Shown in pieces: positions 1 to 7,403 of a DNA stretch of 23,936 bases (position 1 is its first letter; each line of letters begins with the position of its first letter). The stretch is from JBBDYH01 sp040901795 (GTDB taxonomy: Bacteria > Planctomycetota > Planctomycetia > Pirellulales > JALHPA01): assembly GCA_040901795.1 (NCBI GenBank), contig JBBDYH010000084.1:1-23936 (forward strand). Reading direction: 5' to 3'. The position numbers and the translations under genes were made by a program. The notes below the pieces were generated by a model. The model had not been told where the DNA came from, did no database searches, and worked only from the letters and a program-made list of their open reading frames with translations.

Positions 1-869
1 TCGTGGCCGTTGAAGAGCTTCTTGAAGCCGGGTTCCGGCACGAAGACATTCGGCGCGCGTCCCGTAATCAACGCGTCTAAGATCTCCTTGGCATCGGCCG
101 GTAGGGCCGCTTTGGTATCGCCGAATCCAGTGAAGGCGGTCGTTGTTGTGCGGGTTTGTTTCTCCGTGTTGCCGCCGAGCTCCCGTGTGGCGGTTACCTG
201 GACCGTATACTGAGCGAGTTGCGCTTCCTTGATCGTAAACGTGAGTGTGCCCTTGGTATCGCGCACAGCCGGCGGGCCGCGGAAACCGCGACCGCCGCGC
301 TGCGCATCGCCCCGACCGCGACCGCGTCCCCGACCGCCGCGGCCATCCTGCGGCGCGCCGGCGTTCAACAGCCCAGTCGCCGCGTCGGGCGTCAGCTCGG
401 CCGTCACGGTGTCGCCGTCGCGGCTAAAGTTCACCGCCTTGCCAAGCAGGTCCTCTAACTGGGCGATGGGCGTTTTGAACTCGGCAATCGCGCGCAGGTT
501 GAGTCCGCCGCCGGCTGGACCGCCGCGGCCTCGACCGGCAGGCGTCCGCGCGGCCATTTGTTCCACAGTCATCCAGTTGCCTTCGACGACCACGGCCACT
601 TTGTCGGCTTTGCGGGCGAACTCAAGCCTGGCTTGCGGCGATGTCGAGGAAACCCACAGGTAGCCGTCGGCGATGTGACCGGTTGTCGAGGCGTTGCCGC
701 CGAACGGTCCGGCTCCTTCACTGCGCGTGGTGGTTTTCCATTCAAAACTCGGTTGATCGGCCAGACCTTTTACCGCCGCGGCAACGTCGTCTTTTGGGCC
801 AGCGTGGGCCACGCTCGCGGCGCCGACGGGCAGTAGAAGTCCAACGAGCAGAGTGATGGTCGTTCGCAT
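1..869 (-). CDS. Sec-exported protein entering a DUF1080-like domain (3' end outside window)
   Basis: The reverse strand reads open from an ATG at 867-869 to the window edge (289 codons plus 2 bases). It begins MRTTITLLVGLLLPVGAASVAHA, a Sec-type signal peptide with a likely cut after AHA. The middle, about residues 30-270, is a domain I do not recognise by name. It is interrupted by two arginine/glycine-rich stretches, GRGRGGPAGGG and a longer one with GRGGRGRGRGRGD. The last visible residues, GFKKLFNGH, match the usual opening of DUF1080 (PF06439, 3-keto-disaccharide hydrolase) domains, so the cut-off part is probably that domain; this is inference from nine residues. It follows the oxidoreductase by 42 bp on the same strand and is probably co-transcribed with it. 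No clear Shine-Dalgarno precedes the ATG. The exact substrate cannot be told. Confidence 0.75.
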   Translation of the reverse strand, partial: MRTTITLLVGLLLPVGAASVAHAGPKDDVAAAVKGLADQPSFEWKTTTRSEGAGPFGGNASTTGHIADGYLWVSSTSPQARLEFARKADKVAVVVEGNWMTVEQMAARTPAGRGRGGPAGGGLNLRAIAEFKTPIAQLEDLLGKAVNFSRDGDTVTAELTPDAATGLLNAGAPQDGRGGRGRGRGRGDAQRGGRGFRGPPAVRDTKGTLTFTIKEAQLAQYTVQVTATRELGGNTEKQTRTTTTAFTGFGDTKAALPADAKEILDALITGRAPNVFVPEPGFKKLFNGH

Positions 870-911
870 GGGTGATTGCGTCAGGTCGATATATGCAGCC
901 GGGTCAAAACG

Positions 912-2519
912 CTACGTCAACGAAATCTCCCAGCTCTTGCGGAAAACAGGTTTGACCAGTTCGTTGGCCGCGTCATTGTTTTTGAAGCGAAGGTTGGCGG
1001 CGTCCCACTCGAGCTTGCCTGCGACGCGGACTGCAATAGCGCCCAACACAAGCCATTCGGTGTATGGTCCGGCGATGCTGAAGTTTGAGCAGGCGGGCGC
1101 GCCCCCCTTGCAAGCGCGGATCCAATCGCGGCAGTGCGCCGCATGGTTACTGCCGCTGCTTGCGCCTGGAGAACGAGCGAGGAACGGATCGGGTAGCGTA
1201 TATTCCGCCCACTTGGCGCCTGGGAGCAGCCCGACGCCTTCGCCGCGGCCGCTGGTTCCCAGGTAACCTTTGGAACCCACGAAGATGCAGTTGTATCCGC
1301 TGCCACCTCCGCCGCCTCGACCGCCACGTCTAGCGCCACGTTCTGCTTGCTGAGCATCGCCACGGGTGCCTCCAGGCTGAGCCGCACCTTCCGCGCCGCC
1401 ACGTCGGCCGCGCCGCCCGCCACCGCCGCGCCCGCCACCAGCCGGGCCAACCTGCGGCCCATTGCCGGGAACTTTGCGCGCCTCCTCGGCCGTCATGCCA
1501 GCCGGCAGATACGCATCCCCGCCGGGCTTGTGATACCAGTAAACGGTCACCGGCGGCATACTGTCGCGCGCGGCGAACTCATACTTGATGGTCAACTCGT
1601 CTGGGAATGTGAAGGGCGGCGACGAACCTTTGTGAACGCATTCGACACTGGTCGGCGCTGCTAGTTGCAAGGCCCAATTGGCCGGGCCCAAGATGTGAAC
1701 ACCCCAGTCGCCGATCAACCCGGTGCCAAAGTCGTAGAAGCCGCGCCAGTTGAACGGCAGATAGAAGCCATTGCCATCGCGGCCGCCACCGCGTCCGCCG
1801 TTTCGCGCCGCGACGAAGCTGCGATACTCCTCATCGCCCGCTGTGAAGGGACGCTCGGCAGCGCCCCCCAACCACAAATCCCAATCCAACGTGTCGGGAA
1901 CAGGCGTGGGCGGAGGCACCTTGGTCATTTCCTGCGGCCAACTGGCCCGGCCCGTCCAGGCGTGAACCTCGCGGACTTCGCCAATTTCGCCCGACCAGAT
2001 GATTTCAGAGGCCACGCGCGTCGCATCGTGGGAGTATCCCTGGTTGCCCATCTGCGTTGCAACCTTGTATTTCTCAGCGGCGTCTTTGAGTAGGCGCGCT
2101 TCCCACGGCGTGCGCGTCAACGGCTTTTCAACGTAAACGTGTTTGCCCAATTGCATGCAGGCCAAAGCGGCCGTGGCGTGCATATGGTCCGGAGTGGCGA
2201 TGACAACCGCGTCGATGTTCTTGCCTTCCTTGTCGAGCATCTCGCGGAAGTCTTTGTACCTGGTCGCCTTTTCCCAGGTGGTAAACGCACTTTGTGCGCG
2301 GGCCCAATCGACATCGGCCAGGGCGACGATGTTTTCGGTCGCCGCGCAATTCCGCAAATCGCCCGTCCCCTGCCCGCCGACGCCGATTCCGGCGATGTTC
2401 AGTTTTTCGTTCGGCGACCTGGCCGAGAGTATGTTTGGCAGACCAAAGACCTGGCTCGCGGCCACGGCGCCGGCGGTGACCGCGGACTGTTTAAGAAATT
2501 CGCGACGAGATGTTGCCAT
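912..2519 (-). CDS. Tat-exported Gfo/Idh/MocA family NAD(P)-dependent oxidoreductase
   Basis: 535 residues. The chosen ATG (2517-2519) has an AAAGGGG Shine-Dalgarno a few bases upstream; the open frame runs 21 codons further but without such support. The protein starts MATSRREFLKQSAVTAGAVA, a twin-arginine signal. The Rossmann fold begins about residue 40 (KLNIAGIGVGGQGTG) and continues with AVVIATPDHMHA (about 104-115) and the family motif EKPLT (131-135). The C-terminal alpha/beta domain is interrupted by a short glycine/arginine stretch (about 241-251) and a long one (about 359-407, with GRGGGGRRGRRGG). Family members oxidise or reduce sugars or glycosides, and planctomycetes carry many exported copies. 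It lies between a TIM-barrel isomerase and a DUF1080-like protein on the same strand, which suggests glycoside oxidation. Substrate and cofactor binding outside the cytoplasm are not established; Tat export would allow folding with NAD(P) before export. Confidence 0.92.
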   Translation of the reverse strand: MATSRREFLKQSAVTAGAVAASQVFGLPNILSARSPNEKLNIAGIGVGGQGTGDLRNCAATENIVALADVDWARAQSAFTTWEKATRYKDFREMLDKEGKNIDAVVIATPDHMHATAALACMQLGKHVYVEKPLTRTPWEARLLKDAAEKYKVATQMGNQGYSHDATRVASEIIWSGEIGEVREVHAWTGRASWPQEMTKVPPPTPVPDTLDWDLWLGGAAERPFTAGDEEYRSFVAARNGGRGGGRDGNGFYLPFNWRGFYDFGTGLIGDWGVHILGPANWALQLAAPTSVECVHKGSSPPFTFPDELTIKYEFAARDSMPPVTVYWYHKPGGDAYLPAGMTAEEARKVPGNGPQVGPAGGGRGGGGRRGRRGGAEGAAQPGGTRGDAQQAERGARRGGRGGGGGSGYNCIFVGSKGYLGTSGRGEGVGLLPGAKWAEYTLPDPFLARSPGASSGSNHAAHCRDWIRACKGGAPACSNFSIAGPYTEWLVLGAIAVRVAGKLEWDAANLRFKNNDAANELVKPVFRKSWEISLT

Positions 2520-2610
2520 TACGTTCCCCTTTGCAGATGAGATCGATGAACGTGATCGCGCCTCGCTTCTCGATTCGTCCACGCAACTCGCCTCAATTCG
2601 CCGTTTGCAG

Positions 2611-2710
2611 AGGGAGATAGGGGGATACGAAAGGCGATAGGGAGATGAAGACGCGGCCGAAGGCCGCGGTGGTCATCTCCTTATCTCCCTCCTCATCCCC
2701 ATATCCCCTA
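2611..2710. repeat. Period-8 GA/CT-rich inverted element with a central hairpin
   Basis: The left side has octamer-like units (AGGGAGAT, AGGGGGAT, AGGGAGAT) and the right side has their inverse (TCATCTCC, TTATCTCC, CATATCCCC). Perfect inverted arms GGAGATGA (2641-2648) and TCATCTCC (2673-2680) enclose a second perfect stem, CGCGGCC (2652-2658) / GGCCGCG (2662-2668), with loop GAA. The outer arms TAGGGGGATA (2618-2627) and TATCCCCTA (2702-2710) also pair with one bulge. It fills the gap between the isomerase stop and the oxidoreductase start, so it would be transcribed and could act as a processing, attenuating or stabilising structure. There is no U-run, so it is not a standard terminator. 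Confidence 0.65.
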
Positions 2711-2722
2711 TTCCGAAAAATG

Positions 2723-3859
2723 CTACGCCAAAGCCTCCTTGCAGAACTGCACGCACTTGGCCAACTCTGTCATCACTTCCGAGCCTTCCGGAACCGGATA
2801 CTCCAATTCGATCGTGGCCATGAACGGATACTTCTCGCGCTTCATCATCTGCAACACTTCCCGGATCGGCGTATCGCCTTCGCCCCAGGGCATGTTCGGG
2901 CCTTGGTTGAACTTGCGGTCCTTGAGGTGCAGGTTGGTGATGCGATTGTGATAGGAGCGAATGAAGTCGGCCGGCGACATGCTGTTGCCGGCGCAAAAAT
3001 GCCCGATGTCCACGTTCGCGCCGTTCCAATCCGAATAGAAGAACGCCTGCTCCCAGGCGCCCGGGCGGCAGAACGATTCGACCGAAGTGGCGTTCGAGTG
3101 GTTGTGAAACCCCAGCCGAATTTGGTGCTTCTCGGCAAATGTCCCTAGCCGCTTGGTTTCGCTCACGGGTGGTTCGCAGGTGATCGCTTCGCACCCGAGC
3201 GCTTTGGCGACCTGAAAGCAATAGTCGACTTCATCATCGGTCATCGCGGAGCCCAGCCCGAATTTCACGATGTCGATCGATACGCCGGCGTCGTTGTACT
3301 TCTTGCGCAGCTCCTCGTACTTGCTCATCGACTGCGACAATCGCCATTTGCGCATTTCCTCACCGGCAGCGCGCCGCGCGGCCAATTCTTCGGTCGTCGG
3401 CGGGGCGCCTCGCCCTCTCCTCGGCGCGCCATCTCCGCGACGACCTTCGGCGCCCTCCGCCTGGCGTTGCGGCGGTTGTGCGCCTTCGGCTTGCGCGGTC
3501 ACCCCTTGATCGCCGGCGCGACCCGTCTCTCCCCCTCGACCACGACCGCCGCGGCGACCGCGGCCTCCTCCTCCTCGGCCCCGCGCCGGCGCGCCGGCGT
3601 ACGCCTCCACCGGTTCGGCCTGCATCTCGACCGAGCTCAGCCCCAGCTTCAGCATGGCACTCAGGATGTCATCCACATTGCCGGCGGTTCCCCGAAACGC
3701 ATACGGCGCAATGATGCCCACGTTCACGCCGCCGAAGTTGGAATTTGGCTTGGCTGCCTGCTCCTGACCGCGGGTTTGCAATCCACTGCCCAACAGATGC
3801 ACCGCGGGAAACGCGGCCAGCGCCAGTGTTCCGAATTCGCGCCTGGTCAATAGCGACAT
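2723..3859 (-). CDS. Tat-exported sugar phosphate isomerase/epimerase-like TIM-barrel protein
   Basis: 378 residues. The start at 3857-3859 is set by GGGAGGTGG just upstream; an in-frame extension to 4024 exists but lacks that support and would hide the signal. The N-terminus MSLLTRREFGTLALAAFPAV is a twin-arginine signal. The rest is an AP-endonuclease-2/xylose-isomerase-like barrel (PF01261). Likely metal and active-site residues are in GFHNHS (about 250-255), VDIGH (283-287), NLHLKD (309-314) and TIELEY (349-354). An arginine/glycine/glutamine-rich insert occupies about residues 91-154, early in the barrel. Related proteins next to Gfo/Idh/MocA oxidoreductases act as epimerases, isomerases or lyases on oxidised sugars. 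As the first gene of the three-gene minus-strand cluster, it probably shares their pathway. The precise reaction is unknown. Confidence 0.9.
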   Translation of the reverse strand: MSLLTRREFGTLALAAFPAVHLLGSGLQTRGQEQAAKPNSNFGGVNVGIIAPYAFRGTAGNVDDILSAMLKLGLSSVEMQAEPVEAYAGAPARGRGGGGRGRRGGRGRGGETGRAGDQGVTAQAEGAQPPQRQAEGAEGRRGDGAPRRGRGAPPTTEELAARRAAGEEMRKWRLSQSMSKYEELRKKYNDAGVSIDIVKFGLGSAMTDDEVDYCFQVAKALGCEAITCEPPVSETKRLGTFAEKHQIRLGFHNHSNATSVESFCRPGAWEQAFFYSDWNGANVDIGHFCAGNSMSPADFIRSYHNRITNLHLKDRKFNQGPNMPWGEGDTPIREVLQMMKREKYPFMATIELEYPVPEGSEVMTELAKCVQFCKEALA

Positions 3860-4024
3860 AGCCACCTCCCGTACTGAGGAACCCCCGCCGAAGAAAAGAA
3901 CGACGGCCCCCAACATGGTAATGCGCCGCGCCTGCGCCGGGCGACCGGCCCAACCGCGCGCACACACATCCGAGAGGGTTAACCCCGAAAATGACGAAGA
4001 GTTTCGCTCATGACCGAAGAACAC

Positions 4025-4354
4025 TCATATATACTCGACGCGCCCTCGCATTTCCTCAGACGTCATGCAATCGTGCATCAAACAAAGATAACGCACGACT
4101 TCCCCAATCGAGCGCGCGCCTGATGCGCAGTACGCAATCCCAGCATGTTCGACTCCTCGACGATGGATCACTAAAAAGTCGGGGTCGTGAGTAAAGATCA
4201 CGCGGCCTTCGCGCAGCGCGAATGCACTATGCTCTTCGTCCGTGGCGGACAAGAGTCCGGCGTCAGTCGCTGTCGTTACCTCGACTCCGCGATTTCGCAA
4301 GCCGCGCGCGACGTCATGATCGACATGTTCATCAAGATGGAACCGAATCTCCAT
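4025..4354 (-). CDS. DUF5615 (PIN-like) family protein, probable toxin of a TA-like pair
   Basis: 109 residues. It opens MEIRFHLDEHVDHDVARGLR, with the early Asp/Glu pair typical of DUF5615 PIN-like proteins, and has FTHDPDFL near residue 57, where the family keeps a further acidic cluster. The start codon lies inside the upstream DUF433 gene (23-bp overlap), the usual translationally coupled antitoxin-toxin layout. PIN-like folds are metal-dependent RNases, so an RNase activity held in check by the DUF433 partner is the likely role. This follows from family knowledge, not from anything shown here. The protein looks complete. Confidence 0.85.
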   Translation of the reverse strand: MEIRFHLDEHVDHDVARGLRNRGVEVTTATDAGLLSATDEEHSAFALREGRVIFTHDPDFLVIHRRGVEHAGIAYCASGARSIGEVVRYLCLMHDCMTSEEMRGRVEYI

Positions 4355-4676
4355 CGCCGTTCGCGCTTTTCAGTTTCACTTCGAGCGGACCCGGACCTGA
4401 CATTGCTCGGAAGTGACGAACAAACTCTTCGTCCTGCCGCACTTCGTTCAGGATCGCGTCCCGGTGACCGAAGTAGTATGCCAGAGCGGCGTAAACCTGG
4501 GCCAATGACAAGTGAGGTAGCGAACGCACGATTTCGTCGGGCGATTGTCCACGGAGCTCGGCCATGGCGTAGACATCCTGCACGCGCACGCGCGTGCCGG
4601 CGATATAGGCGCGTGGCTGACCGCTGCGATTCGCCCGCAGCTCGATGTGCTGCTTTTCAGTTTCTGCCTGTGCCAT
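4332..4676 (-). CDS. DUF433 family protein, probable antitoxin partner of the DUF5615 protein
   Basis: 114 residues from the ATG at 4674-4676; a TTG start at 4694 would add six residues and cannot be excluded. DUF433 hallmarks are visible: PRAYIAGTRVRVQDVY (a G-T-R-V beta/turn into a helix), GQSPDEIVRSLPHLSLAQVYAAL (a winged-helix-like DNA-binding region) and ALAYYFGHRDAI. Such proteins commonly precede DUF5615 genes and are taken as DNA-binding antitoxins that repress their own operon. The 3' end overlaps the toxin start by 23 bp. The C-terminal tail, about residues 85-114, is polar and may be the toxin-binding segment; that is inference. Confidence 0.85.
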   Translation of the reverse strand: MAQAETEKQHIELRANRSGQPRAYIAGTRVRVQDVYAMAELRGQSPDEIVRSLPHLSLAQVYAALAYYFGHRDAILNEVRQDEEFVRHFRAMSGPGPLEVKLKSANGDGDSVPS

Positions 4677-4742
4677 GCTTGAATTGTACTCCAAGACGTG
4701 CAGGGCGGCGCACTTAGGCAGAACAATATCGACGATGGCAAG

Positions 4743-6239
4743 CTACCCAAACAACCCTGTCACCACATTGCCAACCACCATCTCGCGCGGCTGATTGAGA
4801 TGGTTGTAGATCATCTGCCCGGGGTCGAGGGCCAGCGAGTGATAGATGGTGGCCAAAAGGTCGCACGGATGGACCGGGTTTTCCAGCGGACCGCTGGCCG
4901 TCGCGTCGCTCTTGCCATAGACGAAGCCGCGCTTCATACCCGCGCCGGCGGCAACCGCGGTATAGCAATACGGCCAGTGGTCGCGGCCGTCGGCCGAATT
5001 GCCGTTACCCGACGTGCTCAGGCCGCGCTGGGGCGCGCGGCCGAATTCGCCGACCGCGATCACCAGCGTGTCTTCCAGCATGCCGCGCTCGTCCAGATCC
5101 GAATACAACGCGGTCAGCGCGCCGTCGAGCATCGGCCCCGCCTGGTCCTTCATCCGCTTCGTCAGATCGACGTGCATGTCCCAGGAGTGGTTGTCGCTGT
5201 TGGCGACCTTGGGCCAGATCACCTCGACCACGCGCGTGCCGGCCTCGACCAGCCGCCGCGCCAACAGGCAGCTTTGCCCGAATGTGTTGCGTCCGTAGCG
5301 ATCGCGGACTTCGTCAGTCTCCTTCTTCAGGTCAAACGCATCGCGCGCCCGGCCGGAAAGAATCAGGCCCAGCGCCTTCTCGTAATACTCGTCGAGGTCG
5401 TATTTCGCGACGGCCTTATCGATTTCCGGCATGCCTTCATTGATCAAATCGCGCAGTCGTGCCCGCCGTTCCAACCGCGACGAGGAGATCTCCGGCCGCA
5501 GACGCAGGTCGTCGATCTTGACCCTGTCCATTTTGGCCATGTCCATGTCATCGCCCGCCGGGTACAGGTAGTACGGGTCGAACGCGCGGCCGAGAAACCC
5601 GGCGGTGCCACCCTTGCCGACGACGTTGCTCTCTTGCAGCGGCCGCGGCAGCATCACAAACGGCAGCATCGGCACCTCCGGCGGCTTGAGCCGGATGATG
5701 TTCGAGCCGAACGTGGGGAAGTCTTTGGGCGACGGCGGCTCAAGCTGCCCCGACGGACTCACCTTGTCGGCCGTGTAGCCGGTGTGCATCTGGTAGATAG
5801 CCGCGGTGTGGTTGAACAAGCCGTTGGGCGTATAGCTCATGGAGCGGATCAACGTCACCTTGTCGGTGATCTGACCGAACTTCGGCATTACCTCAGTGAG
5901 ATTGACGCCCGGTGTCTTCGAGGGGACCGTCTTGAACGCGCTTTTGACGTTATCGGGCACGTTGTCCTTGGGGTCCCATAGATCAAGGTGGCTCGGGCCG
6001 CCTTGCAGGTAGACCAGGATCACGCTCTTGGCCTTGCCCCAACCTGGTCCGCCGTTGGTGAGACTGGGATCGTGGGCCTTCTCCTTTTTGGCTTCTTTTG
6101 CCGCGGCTTCGCTTCGCAACATGCCTGCCAGCGACAGGCCCAGCATCGACGAGCCACCCACGCGGAGCAACTCCCGACGCGTAATGCCCAAATGACGGTC
6201 GCAGAGGTCCTTGCCGGCTTGTCCGGGTATGATGAGCAT
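4743..6239 (-). CDS. DUF1501 domain-containing protein with Tat signal
   Basis: 498 residues from the ATG at 6237-6239, which has GGAG eight bases upstream and a promoter at the right distance. Twin-arginine signal: GITRRELLRVGGSSMLGLSL (about 18-37). The body belongs to the alkaline-phosphatase/sulfatase-like DUF1501 family: SVILVYLQGGPSHLDLWDPK (72-91), KVTLIRSMSY, the late VAVGEFGRAPQ segment and RDHWPYCYTAVAAGAG. DUF1501 genes are very numerous in planctomycetes and usually sit beside a DUF1549/DUF1553 cytochrome-like partner. None is present here, so this is a lone copy. The biochemical function is unknown; a role in envelope or sulfated-polymer metabolism is often suggested. Confidence 0.92.
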   Translation of the reverse strand: MLIIPGQAGKDLCDRHLGITRRELLRVGGSSMLGLSLAGMLRSEAAAKEAKKEKAHDPSLTNGGPGWGKAKSVILVYLQGGPSHLDLWDPKDNVPDNVKSAFKTVPSKTPGVNLTEVMPKFGQITDKVTLIRSMSYTPNGLFNHTAAIYQMHTGYTADKVSPSGQLEPPSPKDFPTFGSNIIRLKPPEVPMLPFVMLPRPLQESNVVGKGGTAGFLGRAFDPYYLYPAGDDMDMAKMDRVKIDDLRLRPEISSSRLERRARLRDLINEGMPEIDKAVAKYDLDEYYEKALGLILSGRARDAFDLKKETDEVRDRYGRNTFGQSCLLARRLVEAGTRVVEVIWPKVANSDNHSWDMHVDLTKRMKDQAGPMLDGALTALYSDLDERGMLEDTLVIAVGEFGRAPQRGLSTSGNGNSADGRDHWPYCYTAVAAGAGMKRGFVYGKSDATASGPLENPVHPCDLLATIYHSLALDPGQMIYNHLNQPREMVVGNVVTGLFG

Positions 6240-6310
6240 CGCCGAGTCTCCGAGGCTGGAGGTAAGGTGGGAAGCGAGGCCATGCGCGCACTCCTGGCGC
6301 ATCGCTCGTC

Positions 6311-6340
6311 ACTATAGCGGGTTGCGCTATCGAAAGTCAA
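6311..6340 (-). promoter_or_regulatory. Sigma-70-type promoter for the DUF1501 gene
   Basis: On the minus strand TTGACT (6335-6340) is followed after 18 bp by TATAGT (6311-6316). Transcription would start near 6304, giving a leader of about 65 nt before the ATG at 6239. This also argues against the longer reading frame start at 6302. Confidence 0.6.
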
Positions 6341-6394
6341 CTGTTGGGATGTCCGGGTAGTGTCCTAACAGTGGGGGTGCTGAGCGGGCAACTC

Positions 6395-6619
6395 TCAAAC
6401 GCCGTCGACCGGCCCATCCGTCTGCATCATGCGGACTTCTACGCGAGCGAGCTGGGCGACAATCACCGTCATTTCGCGGTGAATTTCGTTGCGACGTTCT
6501 TTGGTGAACCCTATGAGATCGTATTCCATTTTATCCAGGGCTTCTTCGGCCGTGACTGGATTACCGTCAATCGCGGCAGCGAGCGCGGTGATGCACAGCC
6601 AGAGATGATCGGCAGGCAT
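6395..6619 (-). CDS. Small hypothetical soluble protein (74 aa)
   Basis: The ATG at 6617-6619 has GGGAG seven bases upstream, which fixes the start; the frame stays open for 44 more codons but without such a signal. The protein begins MPADHLWLCITALAAAIDGN and continues with acidic and basic helical stretches (TAEEALDKMEYDLIGF, ERRNEIHREMTVIVAQLARV). It looks like a short all-alpha protein without membrane segment or signal. I do not recognise the family. It starts the IR-bounded cluster at its left end, 26 bp inside the repeat. The Shine-Dalgarno lies in a small palindrome (GGGAGTGCTCCC), which could mask it. Function unknown. Confidence 0.65.
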   Translation of the reverse strand: MPADHLWLCITALAAAIDGNPVTAEEALDKMEYDLIGFTKERRNEIHREMTVIVAQLARVEVRMMQTDGPVDGV

Positions 6620-6822
6620 GGGAGCACTCCCTGAAAAGAGTTGGCGACACAGGCAGGTCGCCAGGGAGTGCCAGGCAAGGGCCTTCCGGTGGATGGAGCC
6701 CGCGAGGCGAGGTGCTACGGTCCAGACTACTACGCCGAGCGTCCCACGCAAGCAGGCTTCTCGTCCGTGGTGGGTAGTGATTCCCTTTCAGGAAAGAAAA
6801 TGAGCGATTGGCACGAGAGTTA

Positions 6823-6852
6823 GCGGCGCTCTGTACGGGTTCTCGTCCATCG
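6823..6852. repeat. Copy 1 of a direct repeat behind the micro-protein genes
   Basis: Direct repeat of 23 identical bases (6823-6845 equals 7373-7395) followed by TCCATCG here and ACCATCG in the other copy. On the minus strand it begins right after the stop of the 53-aa gene, so both paralogues share their 3' untranslated sequence. Confidence 0.75.
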
Positions 6853-6853
6853 T

Positions 6854-7015
6854 TTATGGCTTGCCCGGATAGTCGAGCGTTCTTTTCTGGGAAGGATCAT
6901 CGTGCAAACCCGCCGGATCGTCCCGTTCCCAGCCCTCATAAACAAGGACACCAAGAGTCACCAAGGCGACGACGACAATTGCAATGGGAATTCCGAAAAC
7001 GACGATCCAGGCCAT
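6854..7015 (-). CDS. Single-pass membrane micro-protein (53 aa), DPSQK-TLDYP tail
   Basis: A 53-residue frame from ATG (7013-7015) to TAA (6854-6856). It begins MAWIVVFGIPIAIVVVALVT, a membrane segment of about 22 residues, then a charged cytoplasmic-type stretch (YEGWERDDPAGLHDD) and the tail PSQKRTLDYPGKP. The tail matches PSQKATLDYPENK of the gene at 7404-7622. The two loci also share upstream promoter sequence and downstream sequence, so they are paralogues. The codons are GC-rich in third position, as expected of real coding sequence here. The Shine-Dalgarno is weak (GGTGAT). Family not recognised; perhaps a modulator of a larger membrane protein, which is speculation. Confidence 0.7.
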   Translation of the reverse strand: MAWIVVFGIPIAIVVVALVTLGVLVYEGWERDDPAGLHDDPSQKRTLDYPGKP

Positions 7016-7100
7016 AGATCACCGCTAGGTCCAGAGACGACCCCCAGCATTCTATTCGCCGCAGCCGCTGGATTCTTGGCTATGTGGCTTTTCTTCCAGG

Positions 7101-7120
7101 CGGGCCATTGTAGCGGATGG
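7101..7120 (-). promoter_or_regulatory. -10 element (TACAAT) for the 53-aa gene, in a repeated 5' flank
   Basis: On the minus strand CCATCCGC-TACAAT-GGCCCG. TACAAT is at 7107-7112. The same 20 bp precede the 72-aa paralogue at 7703-7722. No good -35 is visible. It would start a leader of about 85 nt. Confidence 0.45.
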
Positions 7121-7122
7121 CG

Positions 7123-7358
7123 CTAGCCCATGCCTTTCTTCCGCTCGCCGATTAGCGCCCGCAAGATGATGTCGTCTGGCAGGTCGAAGTACTGGTAGCG
7201 CCGCCGCCGGAGATTCAGAAGGCAGATCTCGCTCGCCACTGGCGCGGTGATCGACATCGCGTATGCGAAGTAGTAAAGTACCCAGCTACGCCAAGCGCCC
7301 ACGTTGCGATAAGCAACGCCAGCCCCAACACCAGCACGACACGCTCGGGGTGCCGCCA
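7123..7358 (-). pseudogene. Frameshifted small membrane-protein gene
   Basis: Downstream part: an open frame (intact from ATG 7255-7257 to TAG 7123-7125) beginning MSITAPVASEICLLNLRRRR and ending ALIGERKKGMG, with strongly GC-rich third positions. Upstream of it that frame loses this bias. The frame displaced by one base instead reads PERVVLVLGLALLIATWALG, then VAGYF: a convincing membrane helix with GC-rich third positions that starts after a stop at 7359-7361. The two halves fit one protein (membrane anchor plus basic cytoplasmic tail) broken by a shift near 7275-7285. A sequencing error, programmed frameshift or real decay are all possible. If it is not shifted, the real gene is only the 44 residues from 7257. 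Confidence 0.45.
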
Positions 7359-7372
7359 CTATGCCCGGCGTT

Positions 7373-7402
7373 GCGGCGCTCTGTACGGGTTCTCGACCAT
7401 CG
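7373..7402. repeat. Copy 2 of the direct repeat behind the micro-protein genes
   Basis: 23 bases identical to 6823-6845, then ACCATCG instead of TCCATCG. It starts just beyond the stop codon of the 72-aa gene, in the same position relative to that gene as copy 1 has to the 53-aa gene. Confidence 0.75.
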
Positions 7403-7403
7403 A

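Noticed and set aside
229..663. Plus-strand Arg/Pro-rich frames in the first 900 bases
   Set aside because: They are the antisense of the RG-rich exported protein on the minus strand, which has a signal peptide and continues off the window.
4698..5981. Long plus-strand open frame of 427 codons opposite the DUF1501 gene
   Set aside because: It is the antisense of a clear DUF1501 gene with start signal and promoter; its translation is Arg/His/Val-rich with no domain, as expected in high-GC antisense frames.
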